NCBI GenBank assembly: GCA_002492725.1
Contig: DLAF01000032.1
Span: 53,388 to 80,980, forward strand
DNA length: 27,593 nt
Direction: 5' to 3'
From: Lachnospiraceae bacterium UBA7054
GTDB taxonomy: Bacteria; Bacillota; Clostridia; Lachnospirales; Lachnospiraceae
Below the pieces are notes generated by a model. That model saw only the letters and a program-made list of their open reading frames with translations. It was not told the DNA's origin and did not search any database. This document shows positions 15,340 to 21,678 of the stretch, piece after piece (position 1 is the stretch's first letter; every line of letters starts with the position of its first letter). A program made the position numbers and the translations under genes.

Positions 15340-15528
15340 TTATTTTAAGCCTGCTTGTTTTAGAATAGCCTGTTCAATGCCTTTTTTTAAGTCTTTGGCA
15401 TGGCAGGGAACAATAACGCTCTTTTGTGTATACCGGTTTCTCATTTTAACATGAGAGCCATTTTGACTTATGATATGAAATCCATGTTTCTTCAGGTACT
15501 TAAGCATTTCTGAGGATGTCATTGGCAT
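15340..15528 (-). CDS. hicA: HicA family mRNA interferase toxin
   Basis: A 62-residue HicA toxin, a double-stranded-RNA-binding-fold ribonuclease that cuts mRNA when freed from HicB. The family core is present: LKKHGFHIISQNGSHVKMRN with the catalytic histidine in GSH, and PCHAKDLKKGIEQAILKQAGL. The length is normal for the family, so it looks intact. The ATG at 15528 is chosen because the weak AGGA site lies 10 bases upstream; an alternative ATG is two codons later. A strong promoter lies immediately upstream, with its spacer filled by an inverted repeat. Confidence 0.93.
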   Translation of the reverse strand: MPMTSSEMLKYLKKHGFHIISQNGSHVKMRNRYTQKSVIVPCHAKDLKKGIEQAILKQAGLK

Positions 15529-15555
15529 TTTATAGGATTCCTTTTCTTAGGCAAT

Positions 15556-15584
15556 ATTTTAGCACGTATAAATACGTGTGTCAA
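15556..15584 (-). promoter_or_regulatory. hicAB promoter with operator occupying the -35/-10 spacer
   Basis: On the minus strand, TTGACA (15579-15584), exactly 17 bases, then TAAAAT (15556-15561). The inverted repeat CACGTAT-AA-ATACGTG (15563-15578) fills 16 of the 17 spacer bases, so a bound HicB or HicAB complex would exclude RNA polymerase. Confidence 0.75.
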
Positions 15585-15590
15585 CTACTG

Positions 15591-15707
15591 CATCTACATG
15601 GAAATTCTCGGCGAAGTGCCGCGACAAGTATGGCGCAGAACGGCTATACAGACCATATGTAAATGATAGAAATACAATAACATGACGGCAGAAGGAGTGT
15701 CAAGCAT
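15591..15707. repeat. ~115 bp dispersed repeat, copy A
   Basis: This intergenic stretch matches 17292-17405 in the same orientation. From 15600 to 15685 the two copies align without gaps, with 13 mismatches in 86 positions (about 85% identical). Similarity weakens after that and ends in a shared CAAGCAT. It lies between the hicAB promoter and the TetR promoter. I see no terminal inverted repeats and no convincing ORF conserved between the copies. Confidence 0.8.
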
Positions 15708-15722
15708 TTAAGAAAAATATGC

Positions 15723-15772
15723 TTGACAAAGCGACATGCGTGACGCATAATAGAAAGCGACACAGGTGTTGC
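15723..15772 (+). promoter_or_regulatory. Promoter and candidate operators of the second TetR gene
   Basis: TTGACA (15723-15728), a 17-base spacer and CATAAT (15746-15751) form a strong promoter. ATGCG-n3-CGCAT (15736-15748) overlaps the spacer and -10. GCGACAC-AG-GTGTTGC (15757-15772), an inverted repeat with one mismatch, covers the transcription start. Either could be a TetR-family operator for autoregulation. Confidence 0.55.
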
Positions 15773-15793
15773 AAAATAGAAATGAGGATTCAC

Positions 15794-16378
15794 ATGAGCT
15801 TGAAAGGGGATAAGACAAGACAAAGTATTCGGGAAAAGGCATATTGTCTGTTTGCAGGGAAGGGATTTAAAGAGGTTACCATGAAAGATATCTGCGAGGT
15901 GACAGGCTTAAGCCGCGGCGGACTGTACCGCCATTATGAGAGTACGGAGCAGATTTTTTTGGAAATCGTAAATGACTTTTCTGACCGGCAGAAAAAGGAA
16001 GTAGTTACGAAAATAGAGCAGCATATTCCAGCGGCTGACATATTAGAGGAGCTTCTTGCAAAATATGCGGCTGAAATGCTTGACTGCGAAAAATCCATCA
16101 GCCTTGCCATTTACGAATATTACAGCAATCCGGCAATCTCCAAAGAGAACAATTCTGTTAAAAGGCAGTATGAGATTTCCAAAGAAACATGGGTAGAATT
16201 GATCAACTATGGAATCAGTACCGGGGAATTTAGGCGCGTAGACTCGGAAGCGGTTTTTCATGTGCTCGTATTTGCTTATCAGGGGGTGCGAATGTATAGC
16301 AGGCTGATGGAATTGGAGCGGGGGATACCGAGTCAGATCACAGGGGAAATAAAAAGACTTTTGCGAAAGGAGACTTAA
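15794..16378 (+). CDS. TetR/AcrR family transcriptional regulator
   Basis: A 194-residue TetR-type regulator. The helix-turn-helix region is KGDKTRQSIREKAYCLFAGKG, then FKEVTMKDICEVTGLSRGGLYRHYES, then a helical ligand-binding domain. I chose the ATG at 15794, preceded by TGAGG at suitable spacing; upstream in-frame codons run through the promoter. It is followed 36 bases later by a GNAT acetyltransferase in the same direction, which may be a target. Palindromes at its promoter suggest autorepression. The ligand is unknown. Confidence 0.88.
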   Translation: MSLKGDKTRQSIREKAYCLFAGKGFKEVTMKDICEVTGLSRGGLYRHYESTEQIFLEIVNDFSDRQKKEVVTKIEQHIPAADILEELLAKYAAEMLDCEKSISLAIYEYYSNPAISKENNSVKRQYEISKETWVELINYGISTGEFRRVDSEAVFHVLVFAYQGVRMYSRLMELERGIPSQITGEIKRLLRKET

Positions 16379-16414
16379 GCGCCGTCTCGTAAACTTTTTG
16401 GAGTGGAGAATCTT

Positions 16415-16939
16415 ATGAGAAATGATATTATTTTGGTAAGACCAACTTTAGAATTGAAAGAAAAGGCGCTTGCTTATCGTAAGGAGCATTTTCAGCAGGG
16501 AGAAATGATTATCTGCGGGAGCGAGCTGTTTGATAAGACGGAAAGTTATGAGGAATGGCTGACTTTAGTCACACGAAATGCCGATCCGAAAACGGTAAGT
16601 GAAAACTGGGTCGTCACCGATACCTTTTTTGCGGTCAGAGAAAGTGACGACAGGATCATCGGGATGATTGATCTGAGGCATACCTTGAATGAATTTCTGA
16701 AAGATTTAGGAAATTGCGGATATAGTGTGCGTCCTTCTGAGAGAAGGAAAGGATATGCGACAGAAATGTTATGTAAACTTGCTTCAAAAGCAAGGGAAGC
16801 GGGGATGAAAGAACTCCGGATATCCGTTGAAAAGACAAATACGGCGTCAAGAAAGGTGATTCAAAAGAATGGCGGCGTGTACGAGCGGAGTTTTACGTTT
16901 GAGGGGGAAACGGCAGATCTTTATAAGATTGTTTTGTGA
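16415..16939 (+). CDS. GNAT family N-acetyltransferase
   Basis: A 174-residue acetyl-CoA-dependent acetyltransferase. The acetyl-CoA-binding motif A is visible as GYSVRPSERRKGYATEML (R-R-K-G-Y-A), followed by LRISVEKTNTASRKVIQKNGG, typical of the GNAT core. The N-terminal half (EKALAYRKEHFQQGE, GSELFDKTESYEEW) resembles uncharacterised members common in clostridia. The substrate is unknown. The ATG at 16415 follows GTGGAGA by 7 bases; an in-frame GTG at 16403 lies within that site. It may be controlled by the TetR gene upstream. No clear terminator follows. Confidence 0.87.
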   Translation: MRNDIILVRPTLELKEKALAYRKEHFQQGEMIICGSELFDKTESYEEWLTLVTRNADPKTVSENWVVTDTFFAVRESDDRIIGMIDLRHTLNEFLKDLGNCGYSVRPSERRKGYATEMLCKLASKAREAGMKELRISVEKTNTASRKVIQKNGGVYERSFTFEGETADLYKIVL

Positions 16940-17001
16940 TAGTTTGATTTGAAAGCGGCAGAAGAAAGCAGCCTGCGAGGAAGAACGGGGTTATCTTGTG
17001 T

Positions 17002-17163
17002 TTAGCTTTCGATACCTTCAATGACGCGTGATAAATCACGCTCTAATTTCTTTTCAAGTTTTTCATATTCCTTGTCGCGAAGCAGTTCCAGTTCATCTTC
17101 GATGCGGATGCGCTCTTTTCTCAGTTCATCCTTATATTGCAGATCAGTTGGCATTTCGTACAT
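17002..17163 (-). CDS. Small charged coiled-coil-like protein (53 residues)
   Basis: A short gene on the minus strand that I do not recognise. The product starts MYEMPTDLQYKDEL and is then almost entirely Lys/Arg/Glu/Asp with leucine or isoleucine every three to four residues, suggesting one long amphipathic helix (LELLRDKEYEKLEKKLERD), ending IEGIES. The start is well supported: GGAGG lies 8 bases upstream of the ATG at 17163 and a full promoter lies further up. It is opposite to its neighbours. It could be a small adaptor or partner protein, but nothing in the sequence says so. Confidence 0.65.
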   Translation of the reverse strand: MYEMPTDLQYKDELRKERIRIEDELELLRDKEYEKLEKKLERDLSRVIEGIES

Positions 17164-17220
17164 CCTTTCACCCTCCTCATCAAAATAGAAGCGATATAGT
17201 AGAATTGTGCATCTGCTTCT

Positions 17221-17249
17221 ATTATAAAGGGATTTGATGGCGGTGTAAA
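17221..17249 (-). promoter_or_regulatory. Promoter of the 53-residue protein gene
   Basis: On the minus strand, TTTACA (17244-17249), a 17-base spacer and a perfect TATAAT (17221-17226). The leader between promoter and start contains AGAAGC (17188-17193) and GCTTCT (17215-17220), which could form a hairpin. Confidence 0.6.
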
Positions 17250-17291
17250 GCCTTATTTGTTTGTCAAGATGCGGATAAACATACGGTAAAT

Positions 17292-17405
17292 CGTCTATTT
17301 GGAAATTCTCGGCGAATTGCCGTGACGAGTACAGCTCAGAATAGCCATACAGACCAAATGTAAATGATAGAGATAGAATAGCATGAAGGGGATGGGGGCA
17401 AGCAT
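17292..17405. repeat. ~115 bp dispersed repeat, copy B
   Basis: This is the second copy of the repeat at 15591-15707, in the same orientation, lying 1,701 bases downstream. It sits between the divergent small-ORF promoter and the promoter of the NERD gene. Candidate reading frames in copy A are broken by stops here, arguing against a conserved peptide. The rest of 17250-17557 holds only the next promoter and leader. Confidence 0.8.
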
Positions 17406-17477
17406 CTGTACTGCTTTGGAGATCGGAGTGAATTTCCAGTGAATTTCATGGCTGAATTAGATTGTCAATATCCATAT

Positions 17478-17493
17478 GGTTTATGATATAATA
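17478..17493 (+). promoter_or_regulatory. Extended -10 promoter for the NERD gene
   Basis: TGATATAAT provides a TGnTATAAT extended -10 element near 17484-17492; a TTGTCA lies 19 bases upstream of the TATAAT. The leader to the ATG at 17558 is about 60 bases. Confidence 0.45.
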
Positions 17494-17557
17494 AGCGCAG
17501 GCTCAGCAGTCTGCGTGGGGCTGCGATACATTATTTATAGTATAAGGGGAAAAGACA

Positions 17558-18460
17558 ATGTGGATGTATTTATTTTTACTTTTTTTTATGCTGGCAATGA
17601 TCGTGTTCATAATTTTGATTCTTGCAGTACAAAACAAGCAGTATAAGAAGACGGGGTATTATGAGCAGACCAATTATTCCTATCTGAGCGTTTTGTTGAA
17701 CAAAGGACGGTTGGGGGAGTTTTATACCTATAAATACCTTGAACCACTTACCGGGTACGGTCGTTATTTGTTCAATTTATATATTCCCAAAGAGAATGGG
17801 GAAACCACAGAAATAGACGTTGTTCTTTTGCATGAATCCGGCATCTATGTGCTTGAATCCAAAAATTACAGCGGGTGGATTTTCGGAAATGAATCTCAAA
17901 AAAACTGGACGCAGACATTGGCTGTAGGAAGAGGACGGTCACAGAAAAATAAATTTTTTAATCCGATCTTACAGAACAAGGGGCATATTAAGTGGCTTCA
18001 AACATTTCTTGCGGATCAGTCACTGCCCTTTTATTCATACATTGTATTCAGTGACCGCTGTACATTGAAAAAGATTACCATGACCAGCGATGACCATAAG
18101 GTTGTGAAACGCTGTGACCTTCTTTCGGCAGTTCGACAAAATGTTGCAAAGACAGGGATACGATTATCGCAGGGGAAAATTGACAATCTATTTGAGAAAC
18201 TGTACCCGCTTACGCAGTTGGACGAAGCTGGGAAAGTAGCGCATATTCAAACGATTCAACAAAAAACGCAGAAGAGTTTTTCGCAGTCCGTTCCCATTGC
18301 TGCGAAGATTCCAAAAGTTGAGGAACCGTTATGTCCCCGCTGCGGCAGAAAACTTGTTTTGCGTACGGCAAGGAAAGGAGAACGACAGGGGAAACAGTTT
18401 TTAGGGTGTTCCGGTTATCCAAAATGCAGATACATAAAGGATCTGGAGGATGGATCATAA
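17558..18460 (+). CDS. Membrane-anchored NERD domain protein with C-terminal topoisomerase-type zinc ribbon
   Basis: A 300-residue protein. Residues 3-24 form one membrane segment. Residues about 48-165 form a NERD (nuclease-related) domain with KGRLGEFYTYKYL, EIDVVLLHESGIYVLESKNYSGW, i.e. the D and E-x-K of a PD-(D/E)xK-like site. Residues about 258-297 form a four-cysteine zinc ribbon of the topoisomerase I C-terminal type (CPRCGRK ... FLGCSGYPKCRYI). The combination suggests a DNA-processing or DNA-sensing protein at the membrane face, but no function is established for this architecture. The ribosome binding site is AAGGGGAAAA. A frameshifted GNAT gene follows after 11 bases. Confidence 0.85.
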   Translation: MWMYLFLLFFMLAMIVFIILILAVQNKQYKKTGYYEQTNYSYLSVLLNKGRLGEFYTYKYLEPLTGYGRYLFNLYIPKENGETTEIDVVLLHESGIYVLESKNYSGWIFGNESQKNWTQTLAVGRGRSQKNKFFNPILQNKGHIKWLQTFLADQSLPFYSYIVFSDRCTLKKITMTSDDHKVVKRCDLLSAVRQNVAKTGIRLSQGKIDNLFEKLYPLTQLDEAGKVAHIQTIQQKTQKSFSQSVPIAAKIPKVEEPLCPRCGRKLVLRTARKGERQGKQFLGCSGYPKCRYIKDLEDGS

Positions 18461-18471
18461 AAGGAGATAAG

Positions 18472-18992
18472 ATGAAAAAATAGAAATCACGACAGAACGC
18501 TTACTCTTAAAACCCTTGGGCAGCGTATACCTCGAAACGGTGAACGCCTACGCCACGGATTATGAAAATACGAAATATATGCTCCATCTGCCGAATGAGA
18601 ATAGGGAGGAAACGGCAGCGTTTTTGGCGGGAGTAGATGCGGAGTGGGCGAAGGAAAAGCCGGAATTTTATGAGTTTGCGATGCTCTATCAGGGTGAGCA
18701 AATTGGGGCGGTCGGTATTTACTTTGAAAACGGAGCCGAAGAGCTTGGCTGGATCGTTAATAAGAAATACTGGCGAAACGGGTTTGCTTACGAGGCTGCA
18801 AAAGCCCTTGTTGCATATTTTACAAAACATTTGGGAACGACGCACTTTATTGCCCACTGCGACACAGAAAATACAGCTTCCTATCAAGTCATGGAAAAAC
18901 TCGGTATGGTCAGAACCGGGGAGTATGGCGGCAGGAGAAACCGGGCGGCATCGGAGGACAGCTTTGAGTATCAATACGAACTGATTCTATAA
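18472..18992 (+). pseudogene. GNAT acetyltransferase with an N-terminal frameshift in an A-run
   Basis: An acetyltransferase related to RimJ/RimL-type GNATs: TERLLLKPL, ELGWIVNKKYWRNGFAYEAAKAL, HCDTENTASYQVMEKLGM. The expected start is the ATG at 18472 with an AAAGGAGA site 4 bases upstream, but the run of six A after the ATG gives Met-Lys-Lys-stop. With seven A the frame would read MKKIEITTERLLLKPL, the normal start for this family. As written, translation would have to begin at a TTG at 18516, losing the first beta strand. It is either a real one-base deletion, a slippage-controlled gene, or a sequencing error. Everything downstream is open to 18992. Confidence 0.75.
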
Positions 18993-19090
18993 ATTATTAA
19001 GGTGACGAAAGGCATCCTCTATAAGGAAAATGAAAGAATAGACAAGATTTAAGTTATGTAAACCAATGGCGTGAGCAGGAAAAAATTAAC

Positions 19091-20425
19091 ATGAATCATG
19101 ATCTGACAAAAGGCAATGTGACAGGCTCGCTGCTTACCTTCGCGGCGCCGATGATATTGGGAAATCTATTGCAGCAGTGCTACAATATAGCGGACACCTG
19201 GGTAGTTGGAAAATTTGTGGGTGCGGACGCGCTGGCGGCGGTGGGGTCTTCCTATGCGCTGATGACGTTTTTAAACTCCCTGCTGATCGGTCTTTGCATG
19301 GGCGGCGGTGCCGTCTTTTCCTATTATATTGGAAAGGGAGATCGGGAGAGGGTGCGCATCTGTGCGCAGACGGCCTTTGTGCTGATCGGTGTGCTGGCGA
19401 CGGCGCTTACTTTATTTTCTCAGGGTATGATGCACCCGATCCTTTTGCTGCTTCGGACGCCGGCCAAGCTTTACGAAATGACAAAGGATTATCTGGCGGT
19501 TGTTTTTTGGGGGATATTTTTTGTCTTCCTGTATAATTATTTTGCCTTTCTGCTGCGTGCGCTGGGCAATTCAGTGGCGCCGCTTTACTTTTTGGGCGCG
19601 GCGTCAGCGCTCAATATTGTGTTGGACTTATTTTTCGTGTGCAGTCTGGGACGGGGACTTTCCGGCGCGGCGGAGGCGACGGTGATTGCGCAGGCGGTTT
19701 CGGGTCTGGGGCTAGGCATCTATTTATGGTATAAGGAGCCGTATTACCGCTTTTCTCTGAAACGCTTCCTGCGGGAGGAGAAGCCTGTGGGAGAAATCTG
19801 TGGTTATTCCCTGATGACAGGGGTACAGCAGTCGGTGATGAATTTTGGGATTTTGATGGTGCAGAGTCTGGTCAACAGTTTCGGCCCTGAGGTGATGGCG
19901 GCTTTTGCAGCCACTGTCAAGATAGATACCTTTGCCTATATGCCCGCGCAGGAGTTCGGCAATGCCTACTCGATCTTCATTTCGCAGAATTTTGGTGCAG
20001 GGAAAGCGGAGCGGGTCAGACAGGGAACAAAGAAGGCAATGACGGTATCCGCCGGCTTCTGCGGAGTGATTTCGGTGCTGGTGTTTGTGATGGCAAGGTT
20101 TTTGATGCTGATTTTTGTGGAGGCAGGGGAAACGCAGATCATAGAGATCGGGATGCAGTATCTGCGGATCGAGGGCGCTTTCTATATCGGCATCGGTATT
20201 TTGTTTTTGCTCTACGGGTATTTTCGGGGCGTGAACAGACCGGGCGTGTCCCTGGTGCTCACGGTGATTTCCTTGGGGACAAGGGTGGTGCTTGCCTATG
20301 TTTTGGCGGCAGTTCCTTCGATTGGCGTGCTCGGCATCTGGTGGGCGATTCCGATTGGCTGGGCGCTGGCGGATGTGACGGGATTTGTGTTGATGCGGCG
20401 GGGCAGGAAAAGAAGATCGCTTTAA
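19091..20425 (+). CDS. MATE family multidrug/cation antiporter
   Basis: A 444-residue inner-membrane transporter with 12 hydrophobic segments in two homologous halves. Family signatures include APMILGNLLQQCYNIADTWVVGKFVG at the start, LRALGNS in the first half, and QEFGNAYSIFISQNFGAGKAERV in the second. It probably exports organic cations or drugs using a Na+ or H+ gradient. The ATG at 19091 has only a weak AGGA site 13 bases upstream, and no clear promoter lies in the 98-base gap before it, where I see nothing else. It partly overlaps no other gene; a small membrane-protein gene starts 23 bases after the stop. Confidence 0.93.
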   Translation: MNHDLTKGNVTGSLLTFAAPMILGNLLQQCYNIADTWVVGKFVGADALAAVGSSYALMTFLNSLLIGLCMGGGAVFSYYIGKGDRERVRICAQTAFVLIGVLATALTLFSQGMMHPILLLLRTPAKLYEMTKDYLAVVFWGIFFVFLYNYFAFLLRALGNSVAPLYFLGAASALNIVLDLFFVCSLGRGLSGAAEATVIAQAVSGLGLGIYLWYKEPYYRFSLKRFLREEKPVGEICGYSLMTGVQQSVMNFGILMVQSLVNSFGPEVMAAFAATVKIDTFAYMPAQEFGNAYSIFISQNFGAGKAERVRQGTKKAMTVSAGFCGVISVLVFVMARFLMLIFVEAGETQIIEIGMQYLRIEGAFYIGIGILFLLYGYFRGVNRPGVSLVLTVISLGTRVVLAYVLAAVPSIGVLGIWWAIPIGWALADVTGFVLMRRGRKRRSL

Positions 20426-20448
20426 AAATTTGTGGGCAAGGAAATTCA

Positions 20449-20997
20449 ATGAAGAAATTTAATTATCTCTATTTTGGATGTATGACATTGCTGTGGCCGG
20501 GGGTGGATTGGCTGCTTTCCGTATTGACACCCGATCATCCCGCATGGCTGCTTTTACTGCCTGTCTATGTTTGCTGGTATCTTTTGTCGGCACCGCTTTT
20601 TTATGATATTAAATTGCGGCAGTGTAGGTCTGGAAAGGGTTTCAAGGAAGGATTTCACGTTTCATACTGTATGCGGGCACAGTGGACGACAATTTGGGCA
20701 GACACATTTCATAACGAACTGGCGTATTTGTGCATGTTCAATCCGTTTCGGATTTATTATCTGCCGTTAGATGTGGTCAGCAATGCCAAAGTGGAGGTAC
20801 ATGATTCCCAAGACAAAGAGTATATATATTATGTAAACCTCAAATTTAGCTTGTACGGGAAACAGAATAAGATCCGCGTGGACACGGGTGGGCGCGGTCG
20901 CAGACTACGGGCGTCAGCAAATGGAAGAGAGCTTGTGGAAAGAACAAGTCAGTTTGCGGAGATCTTAAACGGAAGCGGAAATCGAAATGCCAAATAA
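20449..20997 (+). CDS. Uncharacterised membrane protein
   Basis: A 182-residue protein I do not recognise. Two hydrophobic segments lie at residues about 5-25 and 31-52, separated by a short loop. The rest is soluble and probably cytoplasmic, with a strand-rich stretch around EVHDSQDKEYIYYVNLKFSLYG and a basic segment GGRGRRLRAS. The ATG at 20449 follows GCAAGGAAA; the frame is open further upstream but that part lies inside the MATE gene. The 23-base spacing suggests co-transcription with the MATE gene. No function can be assigned. Confidence 0.65.
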   Translation: MKKFNYLYFGCMTLLWPGVDWLLSVLTPDHPAWLLLLPVYVCWYLLSAPLFYDIKLRQCRSGKGFKEGFHVSYCMRAQWTTIWADTFHNELAYLCMFNPFRIYYLPLDVVSNAKVEVHDSQDKEYIYYVNLKFSLYGKQNKIRVDTGGRGRRLRASANGRELVERTSQFAEILNGSGNRNAK

Positions 20998-21022
20998 AGG
21001 CAGGGATGGTCGGAATAAAAAA

Positions 21023-21051
21023 TTGATAGCTTCCGGAAAGTATGATATCAT
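21023..21051 (+). promoter_or_regulatory. Promoter for the leader peptide and CD3324 gene
   Basis: TTGATA (21023-21028), a 17-base spacer and TATCAT (21046-21051). A transcript starting near 21058 would carry a leader of about 160 bases containing the peptide ORF and alternative hairpins. Confidence 0.5.
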
Positions 21052-21111
21052 GGAAATAATTGTGAAACTATGCAAATACTTAACGATAATAGACAAAAAG
21101 GGGGCTTGTAT

Positions 21112-21138
21112 ATGAGAAGATATGTTATCTCTGCATAG
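21112..21138 (+). CDS. Leader peptide MRRYVISA upstream of the CD3324 gene
   Basis: An 8-codon ORF with the strong ribosome binding site AAGGGGG 8 bases upstream of its ATG. The last codon and stop, GCA TAG, are part of the first hairpin segment. The second leader at 25734 has the same length, the same ending and the same position relative to its hairpins. It is too short to act as a protein, so it is most likely a translated sensor for ribosome stalling. This is inferred from arrangement alone. Confidence 0.65.
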   Translation: MRRYVISA

Positions 21139-21226
21139 CACTGGCTATTGCAGAAATCAATTCATTGCTATAGCCAATGCTTTTCCTAATAAAAATAAAA
21201 ATTTAGGGAGGCAGACATGGGCTATA
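21133..21226 (+). promoter_or_regulatory. Translational attenuator, copy 1 (alternative hairpins over the CD3324 start)
   Basis: Four segments are visible. Segment 1 GCATAGC (21133-21139) can pair with segment 2 GGCTATTGC (21143-21151). Segment 2 with flanking bases (21138-21151) pairs with segment 3 GCTATAGCCAATGC (21167-21180) in 12 of 14 positions. Segment 3 TATAGCC (21169-21175) also pairs with segment 4 GGCTATA (21220-21226), which begins at the second codon of the CD3324 gene. A ribosome stalled at the leader stop would cover segment 1, favour 2:3 and free the start codon. TTTT after segment 3 could also make 2:3 act as a terminator. Confidence 0.65.
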
Positions 21227-21489
21227 TCAGAGCAGAAGAAATTCTGCCCATTGAAGTAATTGAACTGATACAGCAGTATGTGGACGGAGAAAATATTTAT
21301 ATCCCACGCAAGTCGTCAAACAGGCAGGCATGGGGAGCGGGCACGCAGATCAGGCAGGAGCTTTCGCTGCGTGACAGGCAAATTTACGAGGAGTATCTTG
21401 CAGGGCGCAGGACGGAGGAATTGGCCTGCAAATATTATCTTTCGGAAAAGAGCATACAGCGTATCCTGCGAGTACAAAAGTGTTCTTGA
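21217..21489 (+). CDS. CD3324 family protein (small HTH-like)
   Basis: A 90-residue protein of the CD3324 family, found in clostridia and bacilli and related to Mor-like DNA-binding proteins. It has the family pattern GYIRAEEILPIEVIELIQQYVDGENIYIP, then a conserved W and a C-terminal helix-turn-helix-like end (RDRQIYEEYLAGRRTEELACKYYLSEKSIQRIL). This suggests a small DNA-binding regulator. The ATG at 21217 follows GGGAGG by 6 bases. It is preceded by an apparent leader-peptide attenuator and followed by an intrinsic terminator, so it forms its own transcription unit. The GGGCTATAT codons at its start belong to the attenuator. Confidence 0.82.
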   Translation: MGYIRAEEILPIEVIELIQQYVDGENIYIPRKSSNRQAWGAGTQIRQELSLRDRQIYEEYLAGRRTEELACKYYLSEKSIQRILRVQKCS

Positions 21490-21507
21490 AATAATGGGAG
21501 AAGAAAG

Positions 21508-21544
21508 CATGAGGCTGACGCTTTGGCGGGGACCTCATGTTTTT
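21508..21544 (+). terminator. Intrinsic terminator after the CD3324 gene
   Basis: CATGAGG (21508-21514) pairs with CCTCATG (21533-21539), followed by five T. Confidence 0.7.
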
Positions 21545-21576
21545 CTGTTTTGGAAAAGCTAACCTTTGTACGGAGA

Positions 21577-21605
21577 TTGCTTTTCGCAATTGGGCATGGT
21601 ATAAT
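21577..21605 (+). promoter_or_regulatory. Promoter for the APH-GNAT fusion gene
   Basis: TTGCTT (21577-21582), a 17-base spacer and a perfect TATAAT (21600-21605), 73 bases before the ATG at 21679. Confidence 0.6.
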
Positions 21606-21678
21606 TTCCTCCAATTCAAACAGATAAACTTGAATTTGATTGACAGATAACATAGCAGAAAATGAAGGAGCATACATC

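Noticed and set aside
19724..20449. 241-residue minus-strand ORF within the MATE gene
   Set aside because: It is a His/Pro/Arg-rich shadow of a real transporter gene.
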